From: Ricinus communis
Taxonomy: Eukaryota; Streptophyta; Magnoliopsida; Malpighiales; Euphorbiaceae
DNA length: 64,000 nt
Direction: 5' to 3'
Assembly (NCBI RefSeq): GCF_019578655.1
Contig: NC_063259.1
Location: 3,088,001-3,152,000, forward strand
The notes beneath the pieces are model-generated. The model was not told where the DNA came from. It worked only from the letters and a program-made list of their open reading frames with translations, and did no database searches. Positions 23,221 through 35,800 of this stretch are shown here, in pieces. The stretch's first letter is position 1; each line of letters starts with the position of its first letter. Both the position numbers and the translations under genes were made by a program.

Positions 23221-24285
23221 GTTTTGTTGATTCTAGTATCTGCTATGTACATTAAAGAGCGGTGATATCTAGAGGCAAGGTAGGCCTCGAGCGGCAGCCC
23301 AACCAGATCAGGGCGAGGCTTAGGAGGCACACGGTGTTGGTAGAGTCCCTATGGAAGCATTTGTAGCTGGTATGATTAGGATGCAGAGGGCTTTAGAGTA
23401 GTTATTAGCTTTTTAACAGCAGCAGGCTGCCATGGGTTCAGGCAATAACGGTAGTGGGTCCGGTATCAGTAATGCAGACGAGGTTCCCATGTCTGAGTAT
23501 ACTAAACTGAGACCCATAGAGTTTGATAGGGCATCTGGGGACCCTTTGGACTTCCTAGACGAGGTTGAGAAAACGGCATCAGATTTGCATTGTTCTGATA
23601 AGAGGACCATCGAGATGGCCGATTTCTATGGAAGGGAATAAAGGCCTCGAGTTCAGTGGACTATATCCGCCTTGGATAGTTGTCGCGAGGAAGCAGCTTA
23701 GTGGGATGTTCGAGGAGTACTTCATCTCTTTTAGCATGAGGTAGTAGTACAGAGAGAGATTTTAGAGGCTGGTTAAGGGAGACTTGTCACCGCAGCACAC
23801 AGCCAGGTAGGTATGCGCCATATGCTACAGGGACCGAGGACTTGGTCCAAAGTTTGTCTCCTTAGTTCAGTCTAGGAGGAGCAACTTTCTAGAGGTGACT
23901 GATATGGCCAGGAAGATGGAGATGACCTTGCAAGGATTTGACTAGGGGATTGATGCTGGCAGGAAGAAGAAGACCAGGATTGAGGGTCAGTCTATCACGC
24001 AGCCAGCTTTGTCATATTACAGTAGTGGAGGCCACTCTTGAGGTTCCGACTAGCAGGTCGGGCAGAGAGGCTACCGTACTCACAAGAAGGGTAGTAGAGA
24101 ATTCAAGCTAGGGCAGGGCATCAGTGGCAGTGGGTAGAGTTTTGGTTACAACAGCTCTAGTTCTAGAGCCGACTGGCCGACAAAGGCAGTCACATCAAGG
24201 ACCGTCCTAGCTTCTAGCGGAGCCTATTTCAGGTGTGGCGAGATGGGTCATATGGCTCGAGCATGTCCTTGCTACTTTTGTTTCA
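23221..24285 (+). pseudogene. gag: Decayed Ty3/gypsy gag fragment with zinc-knuckle remnant
   Basis: This is the only plus-strand coding remnant. Positions 23432-23641 stay open and hold a typical gag start: a Gly/Ser-rich stretch, then EYTKLRPIEFDRASGDPLDF, LDEVEKTASDLHCSDKRT and IEMADF. Homology to a plant gag continues to about 24285 but changes frame and meets many stops, mostly TAG or TAA where CAG or CAA is expected. Near the end lies YFRCGEMGHMARACP, a CCHC zinc knuckle in which the first cysteine is tyrosine (one G-to-A change). No LTR, protease or polymerase is present. It differs from the Athila-type gag elsewhere in the window and looks like a chromovirus-type gag, but the lineage is unproven. 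Confidence 0.75.
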
Positions 24286-26465
24286 GGTTTTTTTCTAATA
24301 TTTATAAATGTACCCCTCTTATGGGGTTGCTTTCCCATACTCATAAATATACTCCTCATACGGGGTTGTTTGCACGTATTTACAAAGGTGTCCTTTTTAC
24401 GGGGTTATCTTCTCAAACTTACAAATATATCGCTCTTACGAGGTTATTTTCTCATATTAAAAAATATATCCTTTTTATAGGGTCGTCTTCTCATATTCAT
24501 AAATATACCCCTTTTACGGTGTTGTTTTCTAATATTTACAAATATACCCCTTCTATGGAATTATATTCTCATGCTACAAAATATACCCCACATACAGGAT
24601 TTCTTACTCATATTCATAAATTTATCCCTTTTACGAGGTTGTTTTCTCATACGTACAAATATAGCCCTCTTACGGGGTTATTTTCTTCTATTTATAAATA
24701 TACTTTTTTATGAGGTTGTTTTCTCATATTTAAAATTATACCCCTTTTACGAAATTGTTTTCTCATACTAAAAAATATACGACTCTTACAGGGTTGTTTT
24801 CTTATATTCATAAATATACCCTTTGGTGGGTTGCTTTCTTAAACTCACTAATATACCTCTCGTACCGGTTTATTTCATTATATTCATAAATGTACTCTTT
24901 TTATGGGGTTATTTTTCCACATTCACATATACACCCCTTTTACGATGTTCTTTTCAAATATTTGCACATGTACCCTCTTACGGGGTTGTTTTCTCATACT
25001 CACAAACATACTCCATTATACGGGGTTGTTTTCTCATATTCATAAAGTGCCCTTTCAACGGGATTGTTTTCTCCTACTCACAAAGATAACCCTCTTAAAG
25101 AGTTGTTTTCTCACACATAAATATGTCTTTTTTTGACGAGGTTGTTTTCTCATACTCACTAATATACCTCCTTACAGGTTTGTTTTCTAATATTTACAAA
25201 TATACCCCACTTACGGCGTTATTTTCTCATATTAAAAAATGTACTCCTTTTACGGGTTTATTTTTTCATACTCACAAATCTACCCTTGTTATGCTAGTTC
25301 TTTCTAATATTTGAGTATACCCCTCTTACGGGATTGTTTTCATATTAAAAAATATACTTGTTTTACGGAATTGTCTTCTCAGACTAAAAATATACCTCTC
25401 TTATGGAGTTGTTTGCTCATAGTCATAAATATACCATTTTTACTAGGTTGCTTTCAGACTTATAAATATACCCCTCAGACATGTTTGTTTTCTCATAATC
25501 ATAACATACCTTTTAGGAAGTGTTGTTTTCATACCAACATACTCCCTTAGCATGTTTTCCACACCACCAATATACCTCCTTTTATCGCTTTTTCATATTT
25601 ATAACATACCCTCTTTTTATTTGAATATTACATACTACAACATACCCCATACGGGTTGTTTTACATACCAAATGTGTCCACGGGGTTTCAAACTTACAAT
25701 ATATTCCCATAGTGGTTGTTTCTCATTACAGAGGCACATATAAGAGTTATTTTATTTAAAATAAACCCTTATTATAGAGTTTTTTCTCATACTCACAAAT
25801 ATAGCCTTATTACGGTGTTATTTTCATTATTTACAAATATACCCCTCTTACGGATTTTTTCTCATCTTAAATAATATAACCCTTTTATGGAATTGTTTAA
25901 TCATGCTAAAATATACCACTCTTATGGGGTTGTGCTTTCAAACTCACAAATTTACCCCTGCATCGACGGTTTCATTATATTCATAACTATACTCTTTTAT
26001 GGGGTTATGTTCTCACACTACAAATACACCCCTCATACGGTGTTTTGCTAATATTTATCAATATCCCCCTCTTACGGATTGCTTTCTCATACTTACAACA
26101 TACCCCCATACGGTTATTGTGTTCTCATATTCATGAAGATACCCTTTTATGGGATTATTTTCTCATACTTACAAATATATCGCTATTATAGGGTTATTCT
26201 TCTTAATATTCACAAATATACCCCTCTTTACGAGGTTGTTTTCTCATATTAAAAATATACCCCTTTTACGGGTTGTTTTCTCATTCTCACAAATATACCT
26301 CACATGGGATTTTTTTCTAATATTTACAAACATACCGCTCTTATGAATCATTTTCTCGGAGAAATAATATACCCTTTACACTACTATACTAAAGAATATA
26401 CTCTTACGGTTATTTCATATCCAACATACCCCTTTATTAGGTTGCTTTCTCACATGCTCAAATAT
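24286..26465 (-). repeat. 39-bp satellite array, block 4 (minus orientation, partly degenerate)
   Basis: The array restarts directly after the gag fragment (CTTTTGTTTCAGG, then TTTTTTCTAATATTTATAAA). It is regular to about 25450. From 25470 to 26460 monomers are shortened and irregular, with frequent losses in homopolymers and in the ACTCACAAATATA part. The degenerate end lies beside the orientation switch at about 26466. Confidence 0.93.
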
Positions 26466-26475
26466 ACCCCGGAAG
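26466..26475. other. Satellite orientation switch (minus to plus)
   Basis: A minus monomer ends at CAAATATACCCC and a plus monomer continues as GGATTATATTTTTTTAATATG, with GGAA-type bases between. The join falls inside the GC box, so the two truncated boxes face each other as an imperfect inverted repeat (AATATACCCC against GGATTATATT). Confidence 0.75.
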
Positions 26476-28104
26476 GATTATATTTTTTTAATATGAGAAA
26501 ACAACCTCGCTAGAGGGGTATATTTTTAAATATGAGAAAATACTTGAGTTTATTTGTAAATATTAGAAAAGAACTCCCGTAAGAGGGGTATATTTGTGAG
26601 TATGAGAAAACAACCCCAGAATCAAGGATATCACAGTGTATGAAAAACAACCATAGAAAGAGTATATTTATGAATATGAGAAAACAAACCCGTATGATCA
26701 ATATATTTATGAGTGTGAGAAAGGAACCTAGCAAAAGGGGTGTATTTATGAATATAAGAAGACAAGATTGTAAGAGGGATATATCCTTAAATATGAGAAA
26801 ACTACCTCGTAACAGGGGTATATTTGTAAGTATGAGAAAACAAACGCGTAAAAGGAGTATAATTATGAGTATGAGAAACAACCCCTTAAGAGGGGTATAT
26901 TTGTTAGTATGAGAAAATAGCCCCATAAAAAAGATACATTTTTTAATATGACAACCAACAACATATCACGGGTAGATGTGTGAATAAGAGAAAACATAGA
27001 AATAGTATATTTATGAATATGAGAAAACAAACTGGTATGAGCAGTATATTTATGAGTAGGAGAAAGGAACCCAACAAAAGGGATGTATTTATGAATATGA
27101 GAAAACAACCCCGTAGGAGGGGTATATTTGTGAGCATGAGAAAACAACCCCGTAAAAAAGGTATATTAATGAATATGTGAAATCAATCCCGTAAGAGGGG
27201 TATATATGTGGGTATGAGAAAACAACTTGATAAGAGGGGTATATTTTTAAATATTAGAAAATAATCCCGTAAGACGGGTATACATTTGAGTATGAGAAAA
27301 CAACTACATGTAAGGGGTATATCTTTTAGTATGAGAAAATAATTCCGTAACTAGGGTTTATTCTTTAATATGAGAGAACAACCCCATAAGATGGGTACAT
27401 TTATAATTGTTAGAAAATAATCCCGTAAAAAGGATATATTTTTCAATATGCGAAAATAACCTCGTTAAATGGAGATATTTGTAAAAACTTGAAAACAACC
27501 CCTTAAGAAAGGTATATTTATTAGTATGAGAAAAGAACCTCGTAAAAAAGATATATTTATGAGTATGAGAAAACAATCCTGTAAAAAGAGTATATTTATG
27601 AATATGAGAAAAGAAACTCATGCGAGGGGTATATTTATGAGTGTAAGAAAGCAACCCAGTAACAGAAGTATATTTATGAATATGACAAAATAACCCCATA
27701 ATAGGAGTATATTTTTAAGTATTAAAAAGTAATTCCGTGAAAGGGGTATATCTTTTAATATGAGAAAACAACCCCATAAGAAGGATACATTTCTAAATAT
27801 CAGAAAGCAACCCCTGTAACTGGAGTATATTTATGAGTATGAGAAAACAACCACGTAAAAGGACTATATCTTTTAATATGAGAAAACAACCTCCTTAGAA
27901 GGGTATATTTATAAATATTAGAAAACAACCTCATAATAGGAGTATATTTGTAAATATGAGAAAACAACCTCACAAAGGAGTATTTTTTAATATAAGAAAA
28001 CAACATCGTATAAAGGAGTTTATTTGTAAATATTAGAAAAGAACCCCCATAAGAAGGATATATTTGTAAGTATGAGAAAACAACCTCGTAACTAGGATAT
28101 ATTT

Positions 28105-29823
28105 GTGAGTATGAGAAAACAACCCCGTAGAAAGAGCATATTTATGAATATGAGAAAACAAACCCGTATGAGCAGTATATTTATAAGTGTGAGAAAGGAA
28201 CCCAGCAAAAGGGGTGTGTTTATGAATATGAGAAAACAACCGTAACAAGGGTTTATTTGTGAGCATGAGAAAATAACCCGTAAAAGACTATATTAATGAA
28301 TATGTGAAATCAACACCTTAAGAGGGGTATATATGTGGGTATGAGAAAACAACCCCGGAAAGAAGTATATTTATTAATATGAGAAAATAACTTGATAAGA
28401 GGGGTATATTTTAAAATATTAGAAAATAAATCCGTAAGAGGGGTATACATGTGAGTATGAAAAAACAACCCCGTAAGAGAGATTTATTTGTGAGTATGAG
28501 AAAACAACCTGGTAAAAAAAGTAATAAATGAGTATAATAAAACAACCCCCTATAAGGGATATATTTGTGGATATGAGAAAGCAACCCCGTAAGGGGGGTA
28601 TATTTGTAACTATTAGAACACAAACCCGTACGAGGGATATATTTGTGAGTATGAAAAAACAACCTTATAGAAAAGGTATATTTATGAGTAAGAGAAAACA
28701 ACCCCATAAGAGGGGTATATTTATGAGTAAGACAAAACAACCCCATAAGAGGGTTACATTTATGAGTATGCAAAAGGGGTATATTTCTTAATATGATAAG
28801 ACAACCCCGTAAGAGGGGTATAATTGTAAACATTAGAAAACAATCCCATAACTGGGGTATATTTGTAAGTATGAGAAAACAACACAGTAAAAGGGACTTC
28901 TTTTTTAATATATGAAAACAACCTCGTAAAAAGAGTATTTTTGTAAATACTAGAAAACAACCCCGTAAGAGGGGTATATTTGTGAGTATAAGAAAACAAC
29001 TCCGTAGAAAGAGTATATTTATGAATATGAGAAAACAAACCCGTATGAGCAGTATATTTATGAGTGTGAGAAAGGAACCCAACAAAAGAGATGTATTTAT
29101 GAATATGAGAAAACAACCCCGTAAGAGGGATATATTTATGAGCATGAGAAAACAACTCTGTAAAAAGGGTATATTAATGAATATGTGAAATCAACACCGT
29201 AAGAGGGGTATATATGTGGGTATGAGAAAACAACCCCAGGAAAGGGGTATATATATTAATATGAGAAAACAACTTGGTAAGAGGGGTATATTTGTAAATA
29301 TTATAAAATAAACCCGTAAGAGGGGTATACATGTGAGTATAAGAAAACAACCCCGTAAGAGAGGTTTATTTGTGAGTATGAGAAAACAACTTGGTAAAAA
29401 AGTATATTTATGAGTATGAAAAAACAACCCCTGTGAGGGATATATTTGTGGGTATGAGAACGCAACCCCGTAAGGGGTGTATATTTGTAACTATTAGAAC
29501 ACAACCCCGTACGAGGGGTATATTTGTGAGTATGACAAAACAACCTCATAAAAAATGTATATTTATGAGTAAGAGAAAATAACCCCATAAGAGGTGTATA
29601 TTTGTGAGTATGCAAAAGGGGTACATTTTTTAATATGATAAAACAACCCCGTAAGAGGGTATAATTGTAAACATTAGAAAATAATCCCGTAATTAGGGTA
29701 TATTTGTAAGTATGAGAAAACAACACATTAAAAGGGGTTTCTTTTTTTAATATGTGAAAACAACCTTGTAAAAAGAGTATTTTTGTAAGTACTAGAAAAC
29801 AACCCCATAAGAGGGGTATATTT
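28105..29823 (+). repeat. Higher-order repeat, two copies of about 860 bp
   Basis: Copy 1 is 28105-28981 and copy 2 is 28982 to about 29823. Both run through the same order of rare variants: a GTAGAAAGAG monomer, CCCGTATGAGCAG, GAGAAAGGAACCCA, ATTAATGAATATGTGAAATC, TATATATGTGGGTATGAG, TATACATGTGAG, and a short monomer GAGTATGCAAAAGGGG. An earlier partial copy of the first third is at about 26985-27290, and a more diverged one at about 26650-26800. Length differences come from single-base indels and one or two missing monomers. Confidence 0.8.
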
Positions 29824-32800
29824 GTGCGTATGAGAAAAGAACCTCGTAGGAAAGGTATATTTATGAGTATGAGAAAATAACCTTGTAAAAAATATATTTA
29901 TGTATATAAGAAGGTATTTCTTTGAGTTTGAGAAAATAATTTCATAAAAGGGATATATTTTTTAATATGAAAAGACAATCATATAAGAAGGGTATATTTG
30001 TGAGTAGGAGAAAACAATCCCATGAAAAAGATTATATTTTTTAATATGAAAAAATAACCCAGTAAGAAGGATGTACTTCTAAATATTGGAAAACAACCTC
30101 GTAAATGGGGTATATTTGTGAGTAGGAGAAAACAACCTCCTAAAAAGGTTATATTTTTTAATATGAGAAAACAACCTCGTAAGAGGGGTATATTTGTAAA
30201 TATTAGAAAATAACCATGACTAGGGTATATTTGTAAGTATGAGAAAACAATCCCATAAAAGGGGTATTTCTTTTAATATAAGAAAACAGCGTAGTAAAAG
30301 GAGTATATTTATAAATATTAGAAATGAACCCCAGTAACAGGGATATAGAAAACAACCCCGTAAAAAGGGGTATATTTCTTAGTATGAGAAAATAACCTAG
30401 TAAGAATGGTATATTTGTAAATATTAGTATGAGAAAACAACCTAGTAAGAATGGTATATTTCTAAATATTAGAAAACAACCCTGTAATAGTGGTATATCT
30501 ATGAGTTTGAGAAAACAACCTCGTAAAAAGGATATATTTATGAGTATGAGAAAACAACACCGTAAGATGAGTATATTTAGCAAAGGCGATATTTATGAAT
30601 ATGAGAAAATAACCCAGTAAGAGGGGTATATTTGTTAGCATGAGAAAACAATTCTGTAAAAAGTGTATATTAATGGTTATATGGAAAGAACCCCGTAAGC
30701 GGGGTATATATGTGGGTATAAGAAAACAACCCATAAATAGGTTATTTTATTAATATGAGAACATAACTTGGTAAGAGGAGTATATTTTAAATATTAGAAC
30801 ACAACTCTATAAGAAGGGTATATATGTGAGCATGAGAAAACAACCTCGTAAGGGGAGTATATTTGTGAGTATGAGAAAACAACCTCGTAAAAAGATATAT
30901 TTGTGAGTATGAGAAAACAACCCCCTATGAGAGATATATTTGTGAGTTTGAGAAAGCAAGCCCATAAGGGGGGTATATTTGTAAATATTAGAATACAACC
31001 TTGTAAGAGGAGTATGTTTGGGAATATGAGAAAACAACCTCATAAAAAAGACTATATTTATGAGTATGTGAAAATAATCCCGTAAGATGGGTATATTTGT
31101 GAGTGTGAGAAAACAATCAAAAGGGTATATTTCTTAATATTAGAAAGCAACCCTGTAAGAGGGGTATATATGTGAGTATGAGAAAACAACCCCGTAAGGG
31201 GGATATATTTGTGAGTATGAGAAAACAACCTCATAAAAAAAGTATATTTATGAGTACGAGAAAACAACCCGCTATGAGAGATTTATTTGTGAGTATGAGA
31301 AAGCAACCCCATAAAGGGAGTATATTTGTAAATATTAGAACACAAGCCTATAAGAGGGGTATGTTTATGAGTATGAGAAAACAACCTCGTAAAAAAGATA
31401 TATTTATGAGGACAAGAAAACAACCCCGTAAAAGGAGTATATTTATGAATATGAGAAAACAGCCCGACAAGATAGGTATTTCTTTGAGTATGAGAAAATA
31501 ATTTTGTAAAAGATTATATTTTTAATATGAGAAAACAACCACGTAAGAAGGGTATATTTATGAGTAGGAGAAGACAACTCTGTGAAAAGGATTATATTTT
31601 TTAATATGAGAAAATAACATAGTAAGAAGGATATATTTCTAACTATTAGAAAACAACCACGTAATGGCGGTATATTTATGAATGTGAGAAAACAACTCCG
31701 TAAAAAGAGTGTATTTGTAAATATTAGAAAACAACCCGAATGGGGTATATTTGTAAGTATGAGAAAATAATCCCGTAAAACAGGTATATTTTTAATATGC
31801 AAAACAACCTTGTAAAAGGAGCATATTTATAAATATTAGAAAAGAACCCCGTATTGGAGGTATATTTGTAAGTTTGAGAAAACCCATAAAGGGGCTTACA
31901 TTTCAATATGAGAAACAACCTCTTAAGAGGGTTATATTTGTAAGTATTAGAAAATAACCCCGTAAGAGAAGTATATTTGTGAGTATGAGAAAGTAACCTA
32001 GTAAAAGGGGTATATTTATGAATGTGAAAAACAACCCCCTAAGAGTGGTATGTTTTGTAGTATGAGAAAACAATTATGTAAAAGTGGTATATTCTTTAAT
32101 ATGAGAAAGCAACCCCGTAAGAAGGGTATATTTCTAAATCTTAGAAAACAAACCCGTAACAAGGGTATATTTCTGAGTTTGAGAAAACAACCCCATAAAA
32201 GGGGTATATTTTTTAATATGAAAAAACAACCTCGTATGAGGGGTATATTTGTAAATATTAGAAAATAACCTCGTAACAGGGGTATATTTGTAAGTATCTA
32301 AAAACAATCCTGCAAAAGGAGCATATATTTGTAAATATTACAAAACAACCCCATAAGAGGGGTATATTTGTGAGTATGAGAAAACAACCTTGTAAAAAAA
32401 GGGGATATAAAAACAACCTCGTAAGAGTGGTATATTTGTAAATATTAGAGAACAACCCGTAATAGGGATATATTTATGAGTATGAGAAAACAACAATACA
32501 GAAGGGGTATATTTATGAATTTTAGAAAAGAAACCGAATGATAGGTATATTTGTGAGTATGAGAAAGCAACCAAATAAAAGGATATATTTATGAATATGA
32601 GAAAATAATCCCAAGAGGGTTATATTATTTGAGTATGAGAAAATAATTTCGTAAAAGAAGTATATTTCTTAATATGAGAAAACCACCCTGAAAGAAGAGT
32701 ACATTTGTAAATAGGAGAAAATAATCCGAAATATGGTTTTTTTTTCAGTATTAGAAAACAACCGCGTAAAAGTGGTATATTTTCTAGTATGAGACAACAA

Positions 32801-35800
32801 ACTAGTAAAAAGTGTGTCTTTATGAATATGAGAAAACAACCCGTATGAGAGATCTATTTATGAGTATAAAAAAGCAACCCCATAACGAGGGTATATTTGT
32901 AGATATTAAAAAATAATCCCGAAATAGGGGTAAATTTCTGAGTACTAGAAAACAACCGCATAAAAGGGATATAGTTTTTAATATGAGAAAGACCTTATAA
33001 GAGGGGTATATTTGTAAATATTAGAAAACAACCTTGTTTGACGAGTATACTTGTGAGTATGAGAAAACAACTCCATTTAAGGGGTAAATTTATTAATATA
33101 AGACAACAAACCTATAAGTAGAGTATCTTTAGGAATATGAGAAATAAACCCTTATGGGGGACATATTTATGAGTAAGAGAAAGCAATCCCGTAAGGCGGT
33201 ATATTTGTAAATATTATAAAATAACACCATAAGAGGGGTGTATTTATGAGTATGAGAAAACAACCTTGCAAAAAAGTTATATTTATGAATATGACAAAAT
33301 AACCTCATAAGATGGGTATATTTGTGAGCATGAGAAAACAACCCCGTAAAAAGGGTATATTTATGAATATGAGAAAACAACCCCATAAGAGGGGTATAAA
33401 TACGAGTATGAGAACAACCCTATAAAAGGGATATATTTATTAATATGAGAAATCAAGTTTGTAAGAGGAGTATATTTGTAAATACTAGAAAATAACCCCT
33501 TAAGAGGGGTATATGTTTGAGTATAAGACAACAGTCCCAAGAGGGGTATATTTATGAGTATGAGACAACAAATCTGGAAAAGGGTATCTTTATGAATATG
33601 AGAAAACAACCACTATAAGTTATATATTTGTGAGTATAAAAAAGTAACCCTATTAAGGGGGTATATTTATAAATATTACAAAAAAATATCCCGTAAAAGG
33701 TGTATATTTGTGAGCATGAGAAAACAACCTCGTAAAAAGGTATATTTATGAGTATGAAAAAACAATCCTATAAGAGTGATATATTTATAAATACTAGAAA
33801 ACAGCCCTATAAGAGAAGAATATTTGTGAGTTTGAGAGAACAATCCCTTAAAAAGAGGATATTTATAAATATGAGAAAACAAACTCGTATGGGGTATATT
33901 TGTAAGTATGAGAAAATAAACCCGTAAACAGGGTATATTTACGAATATGAGAAAACAACCCCGTAGGAAGGGTATATCTGTAAATATGAGAGCGCAACCC
34001 CATAATAGAGGTATATTTATAAATATTAGAAAACAATCCCGTAAGAGGGGTATATTTGTGAGTATGAGAAAATAACCAAGTGAAAAGAGTATATTTATGA
34101 GTATGAGAAAATAAACTCGTACGAGGGATATATTTATGAGTTTAAGAAAACAACCTAGTAAAAGGGGCATCTTTATGAATATGAGAAAACAACCCCCTAT
34201 GAGGGACATATTTGTGAGTGTGAGAAAGCAACCCCGTAAGGGGGATAAATTTATAAATATTAGAAAACAACGACGTAAAAGGGAGATATTTATGAGTATG
34301 AGAAAACAACCTCGTAAAAAATGTGTATTTATGAGTATGAGAAAACAACCCCGTAAGAGGGGTATATCTGTTATAGTGAGACTAAAAAGCCATAAAAATT
34401 GTGTCTTTATGAAAATGAGAAAACAACCACATAGGAGGGGTATATTTATGAATATGGCAAAGCAACCCCGTAAGAGGGGCATATTTATAAATATTAGAAA
34501 ATAACCCTGTAAGAAGGGTATATTTGTGAGCATGAGAAAATAACCTCGTAAAGAGAGTATATTTATGAATATGAGTAAACAAACAGGTACGAGGGATATA
34601 TTTGTGAGTATGAGAAAGCAACCCAGTAATAAAGGTATGTGTATGAATATGAGAAAACAACCTCGTACGAGGGGTATATTTCTAAATATTAGAACACAAT
34701 CCCATAACTGTGGTATATTTGTGAGTTTGAGAAAACAACCCCTTAAAAAGGGGTATATTTTCTAATATGAGAAAACAACCTCGTAACAGGGTTATATTTG
34801 TAAATATTAAAAAACAACCTTGTAATAAGGGTATATTTGTAAATTTAATAAAATAACCCTATAGAAGGGGTATATCTTTTAATATGGGAAAAGAACCTCC
34901 TAAAAAGAGTATATTTGTAAATATTACTTAACAGCCCCGTAAGAGGGGTACGTTTGTGAGTATGAGAAAACAACCACATAAAAATGGGTATATTTTTTAA
35001 TATGAGAAAACAACCCCGTAAAAGGGGTATATTTGTAAATAGTAGAAAACAAGGCCGTAATAGTGGTATATTTGGGAGAATGAGAAAAAAGCCATATAAA
35101 AGGGTATATTTATGAGTTTGTGAAAATAAGCCCTTAAAAAGAGTATATTTATGAATATGAGAAAATAAACCCGTACGAGGGGTATATTTGTGAGCATGAG
35201 AAAGGAACCTAGTTAAAATTGTATATATATGAATATGAGAAAAAAATGTCATAAGATGGGTATATTTGTGAGCACGAGAAAACAACCCCGTAAAAGGGTA
35301 TATTTATGAATATGAGAAACCAACCCCATAAGAGGGTAATATGTGAGTATGAGAAAATAACCTCGTAAAAGGGGTATATTTATTAATATGAGAAAACAAC
35401 TTCGTAAGAGGGGTATATTTGTAAATACTTGAAAATAACCCCATAAAAGGGGTATATATGTGAGTATGAGACAATAGCCCCGTAAGAGGAGTACATTTGT
35501 GAGTATGAGATAACAAACCTAGAAAAGGTTATCTTTATGAATATGAGAAAACAACCTCGTGCGAGGTATATATTTCTGAGTATGATAAAGCAACCCTATT
35601 AGGAGGGTATATTTGTAAATATTATAAAAAAATCTCGTAAAAGAGGTATATCTTTTAGTGTGAGAAAACAACCTCGTAAAAAGATATATTTATGAGTATG
35701 AGAAAACAATCCTATAAGAGCAATATATTTTTAAATATTAGAAAACAACCCTAAAAGAGGGTATATTTGTGAGTTTAAGAGAACAACCTCGTAAAAAGAG

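Noticed and set aside
34136..34504. An arginine- and lysine-rich repeat protein (MRKQPRKRGIF units), as in many plus-block frames
   Set aside because: It is the same 39-bp repeat read on the other strand. Neighbouring monomers break the frame freely, which is not expected of a protein under selection.
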